Of a DNA stretch of 64,000 nucleotides, positions 10,929 to 19,588 are shown piece by piece. The position numbers and the translations under genes were made by a program. Every line of letters begins with the position of its first letter. The first letter of the stretch is position 1. Origin of the DNA: Nocardioides daeguensis (GTDB lineage: Bacteria; Actinomycetota; Actinomycetes; Propionibacteriales; Nocardioidaceae); the NCBI RefSeq assembly GCF_019192965.1, contig NZ_JAHTKU010000012.1:91652-155651 (forward strand). The letters run 5' to 3'. The notes beneath the pieces are model-generated. The model did not search any database and was not told the origin of the DNA. It saw only the letters and a program-made list of their open reading frames with translations.

Positions 10929-11426
10929 TCACTCCTCCGCGTCGTCGGCGGCGTCGTCCGTGATGACGTGCATCGCGGCCTCCTCGGCGCCGGCGGCGGC
11001 GCCGTCGATCCCGACGTCCTCGGCGACCAGATCGGGCTCGAGGTCGTCCCCGAGGCCCTGGTCGGGATCGACGAGCCGGCCGGCGCGGTCATCGCCCACC
11101 TCGGTACCGGGCTCGTCCGCCTCATGGGCGAGCCCGTCGTCGGCAGCCTCGGCGCGGTCCGCCTCGGCGATCGGGTCCGGCTCGGGCTCCTCCTCGGCGA
11201 GGCGGTCGTCGAGCGGCTGGTCGTGTGCCTGCTCCCACGCGGTGTTGCCGTAGCGCTGTGCGGCCGAGTACCTCTCCGGCGGGGAGTACCCGCGGTCCAG
11301 CTCGTCCTCGACGCCGTCGTCGAGGAGCGTGTCCTCGGGCTGGAGCTGGGTCTCGTCGTCGACGCTGTAGCCGTCGTACTGCTCGGGGTCGGGGGTGGTC
11401 TCGTCGGTCGGGTCGTTGGTGGTCAT
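10929..11426 (-). CDS. DUF5709-type acidic hypothetical protein
   Basis: A 165-residue, strongly acidic, proline-rich protein with no membrane segment. The N-terminal half (EQYDGYSVDDETQLQPEDT, then DELDRGYSPPERYS and GNTAWEQ) matches the conserved part of the actinobacterial DUF5709 family. The C-terminal half is low-complexity Asp/Glu/Ala and poorly conserved in character. The ATG at 11426 is selected because the conserved block starts right after it. Function is unknown. It is divergent from the hydrolase gene at 11502, with 75 bases between them. Confidence 0.75.
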   Translation of the reverse strand: MTTNDPTDETTPDPEQYDGYSVDDETQLQPEDTLLDDGVEDELDRGYSPPERYSAAQRYGNTAWEQAHDQPLDDRLAEEEPEPDPIAEADRAEAADDGLAHEADEPGTEVGDDRAGRLVDPDQGLGDDLEPDLVAEDVGIDGAAAGAEEAAMHVITDDAADDAEE

Positions 11427-11501
11427 CTGTCTGCGGTACCCATGCTCGCGGCGTCCTACGCGGGCGAGAAGCGGGCACTCGCGTCGACGTAGGCTCGAAC
11501 G

Positions 11502-12371
11502 ATGTTCGACCACTTCGCCCTCGAGCACGCCGGCCTCGGCGAGGTCAGGATCCGCTACCGGCGTGGTGGGTCGGGGAGTCCGGTGGTGCTGGTGCACGGT
11601 CATCCCCGCACCCACACGACCTGGCACGCGGTCGCCGAACGCGTGGCGCGGCGGCACACGGTCGTGTGCCCCGACCTGCGCGGCTACGGTGGCTCCTCCG
11701 TGCCGCCGGACCGGCCCGACCACGCCCAGTCCAGCAAGCGGGCCATGGCCGGTGACATCGCTGCACTGATGAGCATGCTCGGCCACGACCGCTTCGCGAT
11801 CGTCGGGCACGACCGCGGGGCGCTCGTGGCGTTCCGGGCGGCGCAGGACCGCCCGGACCGGATCACGCACCTCGTGGTCATGGATGGCCTGCCGGTCGTC
11901 GAGCACCTCGAACGCACCGACGCGCGGTTCGCGCAGGCCTGGTGGCACTGGTGGTTCCTCGGTCAGGTCGACAAGCCCGCGGAACGGGTCATCAACGCAG
12001 ATCCGCAGGCGTGGTACCGCACTGCGACCCCCGAGGCGATGGGCGTGGCCAACCACGCCGACCTCTGGGCCGCGCTCCGCGACCCCGCGGTCGTTCACGG
12101 CATGTGCGAGGACTACCGCGCCGGCCTGGGGATCGACCGCGCGCACGACGAGGCCGATCGCGCGGCGGGGCGACGCGTCGCCGCTCCGACGCTCCTGCTC
12201 GAGTCCGAGCACGACGACCTCGACATCCAGGGCGACCCGGCACGCATCTGGCGGCCCTGGCTCGCCCGGCCGTTGCGCCACCGCCTGATCCCGTCCGGAC
12301 ACCACCAGGCGGAGGAGGCGCCCGGCGCGGTCGCCGACGCGCTCCTGGACTTCCTCGCGACCGGCTCGTAG
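11502..12371 (+). CDS. Alpha/beta hydrolase, haloacetate-dehalogenase-like
   Basis: A 289-residue cytoplasmic hydrolase. The oxyanion motif is HGHPRTHTTW; the nucleophile elbow is GHDRGA with Asp104 as nucleophile, which is typical of haloalkane and haloacetate dehalogenases rather than serine esterases; and the catalytic His is in SGHHQAEE. The HWW segment after the cap and a Tyr in CEDYRAG resemble halide-pocket residues of fluoroacetate dehalogenase. Arg105 is kept, but the second carboxylate-binding Arg three residues on is Leu108, so the natural substrate may not be a haloacetate. A -10-like TAGGCT lies six bases before the ATG (possible leaderless mRNA). It converges directly on the ROK gene with no gap. 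Confidence 0.82.
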   Translation: MFDHFALEHAGLGEVRIRYRRGGSGSPVVLVHGHPRTHTTWHAVAERVARRHTVVCPDLRGYGGSSVPPDRPDHAQSSKRAMAGDIAALMSMLGHDRFAIVGHDRGALVAFRAAQDRPDRITHLVVMDGLPVVEHLERTDARFAQAWWHWWFLGQVDKPAERVINADPQAWYRTATPEAMGVANHADLWAALRDPAVVHGMCEDYRAGLGIDRAHDEADRAAGRRVAAPTLLLESEHDDLDIQGDPARIWRPWLARPLRHRLIPSGHHQAEEAPGAVADALLDFLATGS

Positions 12372-13538
12372 TCAGTCGATGAGCAGCTCGGTCCGCTCGG
12401 CGGCGAGCAGCACGGCGCCGAGCAGCGAGGCCCGCTCGCCGAGCCGGCTGGCCACGACCGGGGTCAGCGCGAGCGTGTCGAGCGCGTGGCGGCGCAGGCC
12501 GATCCGGACCGACTCGAGCAACAGCTCGCCGGCCCGGGCCATGTCGCCCCCGATGACGACGACCGAGGGGTTCATCAAGTTGACCACCGCGGCCAGGCCC
12601 CAGCCGAGGTGGAGGCCGGCGTCCTCCAGGGCGCGGCGGGCGGAGACGTCGCCGGTCTGGGCGGTCGCGATGATCTCGTCGAGGTCGGCGCCGGGGAGCT
12701 GGCCGGCGAGCAGGCCCTGGACGGCCTGCACGGACGTGTAGGTCTCCAGGCAGCCACGGCTGCCGCACCGGCACATCGGCCCCTGCTCGTCGAAGGTCAG
12801 GTGCCCGATCTCGCCCGCGCTCCCGGCGGTGCCCTGGAACAGCTCGTTGCGCAAGATGATGCCGGCGCCGACACCCGAGGAGATCTTCACGAACACCGAG
12901 CTGTCGGCGCCCCGGCCGACACCGATGCGGTGTTCGGCGAGTGCGCCGAGGTTGGCGTCGTTCTCGACGTCGACCGGGGACCCGAACGCCGCCGAGCCCA
13001 CGCGGCGGGCGTCGACACTGCGCCAGCCGGGGAAGATCGCGGCGCTCTGCACGACGCCGTCGGTGACCGGTGCCGGAAGGCCGAGACCCACGTGGCGCAA
13101 GGTGGCGCCCGCGGGCCGGAGCTGGTCGGTCATGGCGACGGCGAGGGCGAGCGCCTCCTCGTGCGGGAAGTCCGGGGGGATCGCGCGCCGCTCCTCGGCG
13201 AGCACCCGCCCGGTGAGGTCGCCGATCGCGACCGCGAGGTGGCTGTGGCCGAAGTCGACGCCGGCGACGATGCCCGCCCCCTCCGAAAGGCGTACGGCGG
13301 AGCCGCGGCGCCCGCTGCCGGCCTCGGTGTCGACCAGACCGGCCCGCCCCAGGTCCCGCACGATGTTGGAGACCGTCGCGCGGGCCAGGCCGGTCGCGCG
13401 GGCCAGCTCGGCCTGGGTGAACACGGTGGCGGCCTCGCCGCCGGTGGCGGTGCGCAGGACGTCGAGCACGCGCCGCTGGTTCGCCGTCCGCAGGGAGGCG
13501 GTCGACCCGGGGGCGTGATCGCTGCGCTCCGACGTCAT
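12372..13538 (-). CDS. ROK-family transcriptional repressor
   Basis: A sugar-responsive DNA-binding repressor of about 388 residues. An N-terminal winged helix-turn-helix (ELARATGLARATVSNIVRDL) is followed by a ROK sugar-kinase-like domain with VDFGHSH near the ATP/sugar fold, GEIGHLTF and the zinc motif CRCGSRGCLE. I prefer the ATG at 13538; a GTG at 13553 in the same frame adds five residues. It is transcribed away from the xylose-type ABC transporter, 152 bases apart, which strongly suggests it controls that operon and itself. Confidence 0.9.
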   Translation of the reverse strand: MTSERSDHAPGSTASLRTANQRRVLDVLRTATGGEAATVFTQAELARATGLARATVSNIVRDLGRAGLVDTEAGSGRRGSAVRLSEGAGIVAGVDFGHSHLAVAIGDLTGRVLAEERRAIPPDFPHEEALALAVAMTDQLRPAGATLRHVGLGLPAPVTDGVVQSAAIFPGWRSVDARRVGSAAFGSPVDVENDANLGALAEHRIGVGRGADSSVFVKISSGVGAGIILRNELFQGTAGSAGEIGHLTFDEQGPMCRCGSRGCLETYTSVQAVQGLLAGQLPGADLDEIIATAQTGDVSARRALEDAGLHLGWGLAAVVNLMNPSVVVIGGDMARAGELLLESVRIGLRRHALDTLALTPVVASRLGERASLLGAVLLAAERTELLID

Positions 13539-13553
13539 GGCGACACTGTGCAC

Positions 13554-13690
13554 GCCCCCGACTCAATGGTCAAGAAATGTTCATAACAGGGCGTCGACTC
13601 TGGGAATCACGAAGTTTGTGTTCAAGTCTTGACGTCTACGGTGTGAGCCACAACACTCGAATCACCGAGAACGTCCGATCGAGGAGAGTC
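13554..13690. promoter_or_regulatory. Divergent promoter/operator between ROK repressor and sugar ABC operon
   Basis: Contains a perfect dyad TCAAGTCTTGA at 13622-13632 and a second TCAAG element at about 13567. The dyad overlaps a -35-like TTGACG (13629-13634), so a protein bound there could block transport-operon transcription. On the other strand a CTTGACC at about 13566 could serve as the -35 for the ROK gene. The -10 elements are weak. Assigning the dyad to the adjacent ROK protein is inference. Confidence 0.45.
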
Positions 13691-14782
13691 ATGTCCACTT
13701 CAGCTCGTCGAGTCGCCGCCGCCGGAGCGGCCCTGTTCCTCGGCGCCGTCACGCTCAGCGCGTGCGGTGCCAACGACGCCGAGAAGGGCGGCGGCGACGG
13801 TGGCAGCGCAGGCACCATCGCGCTGCTCCTGCCGGAGTCGAAGACCACCCGCTACGAGGCCCACGACCGCCCGCTGTTCGAGGCCAAGGTCAAGGAGCTG
13901 TGCAGCGACTGCAAGGTCCTCTACTACAACGCTGACCAGGACGAGGCCAAGCAGGCCCAGCAGATGACGACCGCGCTCGACCAGGGCGCCGACGTCGTGG
14001 TGCTCGACCCGGTCAACGGTGAGGGTGCCACCGGCATGGTCGACGAGGCCCAGGGCCAGGACGTCAAGGTCATCGCCTACGACCGCTTCATCGAGAACGC
14101 CGACTACTACATGTCCTTCGACAACGAGACCGTCGGCAGGATGCAGGCGCAGGCGCTCGTCGACGCGATGGGCGACAAGGGCGACATCCTCATGCTCAAC
14201 GGCGCCCCGAGCGACCCGAACGCCGCCCAGTTCAAGGCGGGGGCGCACAGCGTTCTCGACGGCAGCGGCGTGAAGATCCTCGAGGAGTACGACAACCCCG
14301 ACTGGAGCCCGGAGAACGCCCAGCAGTGGACGACCGACCAGCTCAACAAGTACGACCCGGCGAAGATCGCCGGCGTGTACGCCGCCAACGACGGTCAGGC
14401 CGGTGGCGTGGTCGCCGCGCTGACCGACCACCTCTCCGCCGACAAGCTGCCGCCGATCACCGGCCAGGACGCCGAGGTCGCCGCCATCCAGCGGATCCTC
14501 GCGGGTGAGCAGACCATGACGATCTACAAGCCGATCCCGATCGAGGCCGAGACCGCCGCCGAGGTGGCCGTCCTGCTCGCGCACGGGGACGACGTGCCCG
14601 GCACCACCGAGACCGGCATCACGCAGTCGCAGTACAAGGACGTGGCGTCGTACATCTTCACGCCGATCGTGGTCACCCACGACAACGTCGCCGACACCGT
14701 GATCGCCGACGGCTTCTACGAGGCCGCCGACATCTGCACCGGCGAGTACGCGCAGGTCTGCACGGAGGCCGGCGTCTCCTGA
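13691..14782 (+). CDS. Sugar ABC transporter substrate-binding lipoprotein (xylose-type)
   Basis: A 363-residue extracytoplasmic lipoprotein that captures a sugar for import. The signal peptide ends in the lipobox LSAC (MSTSARRVAAAGAALFLGAVTLSAC is split here by position: Cys at about residue 25), followed by a Gly/Asp-rich linker. The mature part is a periplasmic-binding type 1 fold with DPVNGEGATGMVDEA, IAYDRFI and AANDGQAGG, close to XylF/ChvE-like proteins. The ATG at 13691 follows GAGGAGAG, which rules out the longer frame from 13577. Its stop overlaps the ATPase start (TGATG). D-xylose is the likeliest ligand but not proven. Confidence 0.9.
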   Translation: MSTSARRVAAAGAALFLGAVTLSACGANDAEKGGGDGGSAGTIALLLPESKTTRYEAHDRPLFEAKVKELCSDCKVLYYNADQDEAKQAQQMTTALDQGADVVVLDPVNGEGATGMVDEAQGQDVKVIAYDRFIENADYYMSFDNETVGRMQAQALVDAMGDKGDILMLNGAPSDPNAAQFKAGAHSVLDGSGVKILEEYDNPDWSPENAQQWTTDQLNKYDPAKIAGVYAANDGQAGGVVAALTDHLSADKLPPITGQDAEVAAIQRILAGEQTMTIYKPIPIEAETAAEVAVLLAHGDDVPGTTETGITQSQYKDVASYIFTPIVVTHDNVADTVIADGFYEAADICTGEYAQVCTEAGVS

Positions 14783-15621
14783 TGTCCGTCACCTACAACG
14801 AGGTCGCGGTCAGGGACACGGGCGAGGTCGTCCTGTCCCTGACCGGGATCAACAAGCGGTTCGGCGCCGTGCAGGCGCTCACCGACGTGGACCTCACCGT
14901 CCGTGCGGGCGAGGTGGTCGCCCTGGTGGGTGACAACGGCGCCGGGAAGTCGACGCTGGTCAAGACCATCGCCGGCGTGTACCAGCCCGACGCGGGCGTC
15001 ATCGAGTTCGCCGGCTCGCCGGTCACGGTCGCCGGCCCCGCGGGCGCCCAGCACCTCGGCATCGCCACCGTCTTCCAGGACCTCGCGCTGTGCGACAACC
15101 TCGACGTGGTCGCCAACCTGTTCCTCGGCAAGGAGCACAGCCTCGGTCCGCTGATGAACGAGGTCACCATGGAGCGGGAGGCCTGGCGGCTGCTGCGCAG
15201 CCTCTCCGCCAAGATCCCGTCCGTGCGGATCCCGGTCGCCGGCCTCTCGGGCGGCCAGCGCCAGACCGTCGCGATCGCGCGGTCCCTGGTCGGCAACCCG
15301 AAGGTGGTCATGCTCGACGAGCCGACCGCCGCCCTCGGCGTCGCGCAGACCGCCGAGGTCCTCAACCTGGTCGAGCGGCTGCGCGAGCAGGGCCTCGCCG
15401 TGATCCTGATCAGCCACAACATGGCCGACGTGCAGGCGGTGTCCGACCGGATCGTCGTGCTGCGGCTGGGACGCAACGCCGCGGAGTTCACCACCGAGGA
15501 GGCGACCACCGACCAGCTGGTCGCTGCCATCACCGGCGCGTCCGACAACGTCGTCGCCCAGCGTGCCGCCCGCCGGGCCGGCCCCGCCGGGCACCCTGGC
15601 CACTCCGAGGGGGAGCAGTGA
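14782..15621 (+). CDS. Sugar ABC transporter ATP-binding protein (single NBD)
   Basis: Energises import by the neighbouring permease. The 279-residue protein has one nucleotide-binding domain: Walker A GDNGAGKST, signature LSGGQRQT, Walker B VVMLDEPTAAL and switch His in LISHNMAD. Many sugar importers of this class (XylG, RbsA, MglA) carry two fused NBDs of about 500 residues; this one must work as a homodimer, as in FrcA-type systems. It overlaps the binding-protein gene by one base and the permease gene by 4 nt (GTGA), a tight three-gene operon. Confidence 0.92.
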   Translation: MSVTYNEVAVRDTGEVVLSLTGINKRFGAVQALTDVDLTVRAGEVVALVGDNGAGKSTLVKTIAGVYQPDAGVIEFAGSPVTVAGPAGAQHLGIATVFQDLALCDNLDVVANLFLGKEHSLGPLMNEVTMEREAWRLLRSLSAKIPSVRIPVAGLSGGQRQTVAIARSLVGNPKVVMLDEPTAALGVAQTAEVLNLVERLREQGLAVILISHNMADVQAVSDRIVVLRLGRNAAEFTTEEATTDQLVAAITGASDNVVAQRAARRAGPAGHPGHSEGEQ

Positions 15622-16865
15622 CCGACCAGCTCACCAACCAGCCCGCCGTCGACGCCGCCGACGAGCGACTCGTCCGGGTCGTCTCGCCGGGCGACTACCT
15701 GCGCCAGCTGGCCGGCCGGCTGCGCGGCGGGGACCTCGGCATGCTGCCGGTCATCTTCGGCCTGGTCGCGATCTGTGCCTTCTTCTACAGCCAAGAACCC
15801 ACCTTCCTGTCCTCGCGCAGCCTGGTCACGATGACGCTGTACGCCGCCCCGCTGGGCGTGATCGCGCTCGGCATCGTGCTCGTGCTGCTGCTCGGCGAGA
15901 TCGACCTCAGCGTCGGTACCGTCTCCGGCTTCACCTCCGCGACCACAGCCGTCATGTTCGTCAGCCACGGCCAGCCCCTGGCGCTGTCGGTGCTTGCTGC
16001 GATCGCGCTCGGCGCGCTGATCGGCGCCGGCTACGCCGTCCTGTTCGTCTGGGTCGGGGTCCCCAGCTTCGTGTTCACCCTGGCCGGGCTGCTCGCCTTC
16101 GAGGGTGCCCTCTACTGGGTGCTCGGCGACCAGGGCACGATCAACCTGCCCCGCGACTCCGGCCTGCCCGAGTTCACCCGGCAGAAGTTCCTCTCCGACG
16201 GGCAGGGCTACGCCCTCGTCGCGGTCGTCGTGGCCGTCTACGTCGGCTCGCGGCTGTGGACCATCCGCCAGAAGCGCGCTGCAGGGCTCACCCCGCCCAA
16301 CCTGCTCGGGGTGATCGTCAAGGGCGCCGCTCTGGCGATCGGCCTCGGCTGGTTGACCTACTACCTCGGCATCGACCGGGGCTGGGGCTACCTGCCGGTG
16401 CTCTTCGCGGGCCTGGTCGTGCTCATGGACCTGCTGCTGCGCCGCACCCGCTGGGGGCGCTACGTCTACGCCGTCGGCGGCAACGAGGAGGCGGCCCGCC
16501 GGGCCGGCATCCGCGTGGGCCTGGTCTACGGCTCGGTGTTCGTGCTCTGCTCGACCTTCGCCGCGCTCGGCGGCGTGCTCGTCGCCGGGCAGCTCACCAC
16601 GGTCTCCCAGTCGAGCGGTACGACGGACACGAACCTCACCGCCATCGCCGCGGCCGTCATCGGCGGCACCAGCCTCTTCGGGGGCCGGGGCTCGGCCTAC
16701 TCCGCCCTGCTCGGCATCCTCGTGCTCCAGGCGATCCGGACCGGCCTGAACCTGATGAACGTCGACTCCGACGTGCGGCTGATCGTCACCGGAGCGGTGC
16801 TGCTGCTCGCGGTCGCGATCGACTCCGTCGCCCGCCGCGCCCGGTCCAGCAGCGGCAGAGGCTAG
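15618..16865 (+). CDS. Sugar ABC transporter permease (XylH/RbsC-type)
   Basis: A 415-residue polytopic inner-membrane permease, with roughly ten or more hydrophobic segments, that forms the sugar channel. Family features include LGEIDLSVGTVSG near the first third and the cytoplasmic coupling region GGNEEAARRAGI, then IGGTSLFGGRGS. The GTG start at 15618 overlaps the ATPase stop, which fixes it. The middle contains a charged cytoplasmic insertion around IRQKRAAGL, common to the longer XylH-like permeases. It is the last gene of the operon and converges on fbiC. Confidence 0.9.
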   Translation: MTDQLTNQPAVDAADERLVRVVSPGDYLRQLAGRLRGGDLGMLPVIFGLVAICAFFYSQEPTFLSSRSLVTMTLYAAPLGVIALGIVLVLLLGEIDLSVGTVSGFTSATTAVMFVSHGQPLALSVLAAIALGALIGAGYAVLFVWVGVPSFVFTLAGLLAFEGALYWVLGDQGTINLPRDSGLPEFTRQKFLSDGQGYALVAVVVAVYVGSRLWTIRQKRAAGLTPPNLLGVIVKGAALAIGLGWLTYYLGIDRGWGYLPVLFAGLVVLMDLLLRRTRWGRYVYAVGGNEEAARRAGIRVGLVYGSVFVLCSTFAALGGVLVAGQLTTVSQSSGTTDTNLTAIAAAVIGGTSLFGGRGSAYSALLGILVLQAIRTGLNLMNVDSDVRLIVTGAVLLLAVAIDSVARRARSSSGRG

Positions 16866-16873
16866 GACACGCC

Positions 16874-19483
16874 CTAGCGGCCGGTCCGCACGGGGGGCTC
16901 ACCGTAGAGCGTGGTGCGCTCGCGCACCGGCCGGTCGATGCCGGCGCCGATCTCGGTGAGCTCCTCGACGGTCTTGGCGGAGCCGTGCTCGGAGCCGGCC
17001 ATCCGGGAGATGGTCTCCTCCATCAAGGTGCCGCCGAGGTCGTTGGCGCCGGCGTTGAGCATGGCCCGGGTGCCGTCGATGCCGAGCTTGACCCACGAGG
17101 TCTGGATGTTGGAGATCCGGCCATGGAGCAGGATCCGGGCCATCGCGTGCACGGCGAGGTTGTCGCGCAGCGTGGGCCCGGGGCGGGCGACGCCCGCCAG
17201 GTAGATCGGCGCCGAGGTGTGGACGAACGGCAGCGGCACGAACTCGGTGAACCCAGCGCTGCCGTTCTCGGCCGCGGTGTCCTGGACCTGCTTGAGCACG
17301 CCCAGGTGGCCGACCCAGTGCCGCGGGTTGTCGACGTGGCCGTACATCATCGTGCTGGTCGTCGGGAGCCCGATCCGGTGCGCGGTGGAGACGATCTCGA
17401 TCCAGGTGCGGGTGGGGAGCTTGCCCTTGGTGAGCACCCAGCGGACCTCGTCGTCGAGGATCTCCGCGGCGGTGCCGGGCAGCGACCCGAGGCCGGACTC
17501 GCGGGCCTTGATCAAGAAGTCTTCGATCGACAGCCCGGTGCGGGCGGTGCCGTTGACGACCTCCATGGGGGAGAACGCGTGGACGTGCATGTCCGGGACC
17601 CGCTGCTTGACCGCCGCCGCGATGTCGAAGTAGGCCGACGCGGGCAGCTCGGGGTCGATGCCGCCCTGCATGCAGACCTCGGTCGCGCCCAGGTCCCAGG
17701 CCTCCTGGGCGCGGTCGGCGACCTCGGCGTACGACAGGGAGTAGGCGTCGGCGTCGGTGCGGCGCTGCGCGAAGGCGCAGAACCGGCACCCGACGTAGCA
17801 GACATTGGTGAAGTTGATGTTCCGGTTGACGACGTAGGTGACCTCGTCGCCGACCGCCTCCTTGCGCAGGTCGTCGGCCAGCCGGACCACGGCTCGCAGC
17901 AGGTCGCCTGAGGCGGTCATCAGGGTCAGGGCGTGCTCGTCGGAGAGGTCGACCAGGCCCGACTCCGCGGCGGCCTCGGCCGCGCGCAGGGCGTCGCCGC
18001 CCTCGGCGTGGAGGACGGCGGGAGCACCATCGATCAGCCCGGTCCGGGCTGCCGCCTCGCCGACGGCCGCCCAGTCGCCGTACACCGACCCGAAGTCGGA
18101 GCGACGGTCGTCGGTGCGGCCCCCGGTCGGTCCGTCATGGTCGATGGCGGCGTGCAGGTCGGTCCGACCGCGGCCATGATCAGCCGCGAAGCCGCCGTCG
18201 GGCTCCTGCCAGGGCAGGCCGGTGGGCCGGACCTCGGGGACCGCGAGACCGTCGGGGCCGGCGAGCGCGGCGACGTGGGCGTGCAGCCGCGGGTCGATCC
18301 AGGCCTCGCCGCGCTGCAGCGACCCGACGACGTACTCCGGGTGCACCGTCAGCCGGGAGCGCATCTCGAAGCCGCAGGTCGCGGTGATCGAGCGCAGCCG
18401 GTCCAGCGAGGGCCACGGCCGCTCCGGGTTGACGTGGTCGGGGGTCAGCGGCGAGACGCCGCCCCAGTCGTCGACGCCGGCGTCGAGCAGCGCACGGCAC
18501 TCTTCGAGGTCGACCAGGTTGGGCGGCGCCTGGATCCGGGCCTTCGGGCCGAGGACGAGGCGGGTGACCGCGATCGCTGCTCGGTACTCCGCGAGGGCGA
18601 GGTCGTCGACGTGGCGCATCGCGGTGTCGGGCTTGGCCCGGAAGTTCTGGACGATGACCTCCTGCACGGCGCCGTAGGCCCGCGAGGTCGCCCGGAGCGC
18701 GAAGATCGTCTCCGCGCGCTCGGTCAATGTCTCGCCAATCCCGACCAGCAGCCCGGTGGTGAACGGGATGCCGTGGCGGCCGGCGTCCTCGAGCACCCGG
18801 AGGCGGACCTCGGGGTCCTTGTCGGGGGAGCCGTAGTGCGCCTCGCCCTTGGTCTCGAACAGTCGCCGCGAGGTGGTCTCCAGCATCATCCCCATCGACG
18901 GGGAGACCGGCTTGAGCCGGTTGAGCTCCTCCCACGACATCACGCCGGGGTTGAGGTGCGGGAGCAGGCCGGTCTCCTCGAGCACCCGGATCGCCATCGC
19001 CCGGATGTAGGCCAGCGTCGAGTCGTAACCCTGCTCGTCGAGCCAGGCCTGCGCCTCGGGCCACCGGTCCTCGGGCCGGTCGCCGAGGGTGAACAGCGCC
19101 TCCAGGCAGCCGAGCTCGGCGCCCCGGCGGGCGATGTCGAGGATCTCGTCGGGGGACAGGTACGGCGACCAATCAGCACCGCCGTCGCGTGCGGCCTGCC
19201 TGCGTCCACTTGAAGGCGTCTCCACGAAGGTGCAGTAGTGGCAGCGGTCGCGGCACAGCCGGGTGATCGGGATGAACACCTTGGGGGAGTAGGTGACGAC
19301 ACCGTCGCGCCCCGCGGCGACCAGGCCCGCGTCGCGGACCTTCGCCGCCGCCGCGGTCAGCCGGTCGAGCTCCTCGCCGGTCGCGGCGAGGAGAGCGGTG
19401 GTCTCCGCGAGGTCGAGCGCGGCGCCGCGCTCGGCGCGGGCCAGCGCCCGACGGATCTGTTGGGGGGTGGGCACCTCGGACAT
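16874..19483 (-). CDS. fbiC: FO synthase, bifunctional CofG/CofH radical SAM enzyme
   Basis: Makes the deazaflavin chromophore FO of coenzyme F420 from tyrosine and the riboflavin precursor 5-amino-6-ribitylamino-uracil. The 869-residue protein has two radical SAM halves. The CofG half has its [4Fe-4S] cysteines at 77, 81 and 84 (CRDRCHYC) and the CofH half at 562, 566 and 569 (CYVGCRFC). Both are intact and the length is that of actinobacterial FbiC. The ATG at 19483 is the natural start. A strong palindrome (TAGAACAGGTTCTA) lies 32-45 bases upstream. It shares the region with two other F420-linked genes. Confidence 0.97.
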   Translation of the reverse strand: MSEVPTPQQIRRALARAERGAALDLAETTALLAATGEELDRLTAAAAKVRDAGLVAAGRDGVVTYSPKVFIPITRLCRDRCHYCTFVETPSSGRRQAARDGGADWSPYLSPDEILDIARRGAELGCLEALFTLGDRPEDRWPEAQAWLDEQGYDSTLAYIRAMAIRVLEETGLLPHLNPGVMSWEELNRLKPVSPSMGMMLETTSRRLFETKGEAHYGSPDKDPEVRLRVLEDAGRHGIPFTTGLLVGIGETLTERAETIFALRATSRAYGAVQEVIVQNFRAKPDTAMRHVDDLALAEYRAAIAVTRLVLGPKARIQAPPNLVDLEECRALLDAGVDDWGGVSPLTPDHVNPERPWPSLDRLRSITATCGFEMRSRLTVHPEYVVGSLQRGEAWIDPRLHAHVAALAGPDGLAVPEVRPTGLPWQEPDGGFAADHGRGRTDLHAAIDHDGPTGGRTDDRRSDFGSVYGDWAAVGEAAARTGLIDGAPAVLHAEGGDALRAAEAAAESGLVDLSDEHALTLMTASGDLLRAVVRLADDLRKEAVGDEVTYVVNRNINFTNVCYVGCRFCAFAQRRTDADAYSLSYAEVADRAQEAWDLGATEVCMQGGIDPELPASAYFDIAAAVKQRVPDMHVHAFSPMEVVNGTARTGLSIEDFLIKARESGLGSLPGTAAEILDDEVRWVLTKGKLPTRTWIEIVSTAHRIGLPTTSTMMYGHVDNPRHWVGHLGVLKQVQDTAAENGSAGFTEFVPLPFVHTSAPIYLAGVARPGPTLRDNLAVHAMARILLHGRISNIQTSWVKLGIDGTRAMLNAGANDLGGTLMEETISRMAGSEHGSAKTVEELTEIGAGIDRPVRERTTLYGEPPVRTGR

Positions 19484-19514
19484 CGCGACGAGCCTAACGG
19501 GTGGACGCCCCGGG

Positions 19515-19528
19515 TAGAACAGGTTCTA
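19515..19528. promoter_or_regulatory. KstR-like palindromic operator upstream of fbiC
   Basis: TAGAACAGGTTCTA is a perfect dyad (GTAGAAC, two bases, GTTCTAC at 19514-19529). It fits the TnnAACnnGTTnnA consensus known for the TetR-family sterol regulator KstR. It sits in the short region between the fbiC start and the 3' end of the MMPL gene, so fbiC is the only plausible target. No kstR gene is in the window; the assignment is by motif only. Confidence 0.5.
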
Positions 19529-19588
19529 CTCACTGGCCGGACGTCCACCCGTGAGGACCCGAACGATCGCTGGTCGATCGGCGGGCGA

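Noticed and set aside
13691..16865. Naming the transporter xylFGH
   Set aside because: The binding protein is xylose-like, but the ATPase is half the size of XylG and no xylose catabolic gene is nearby, so the sugar is left open.
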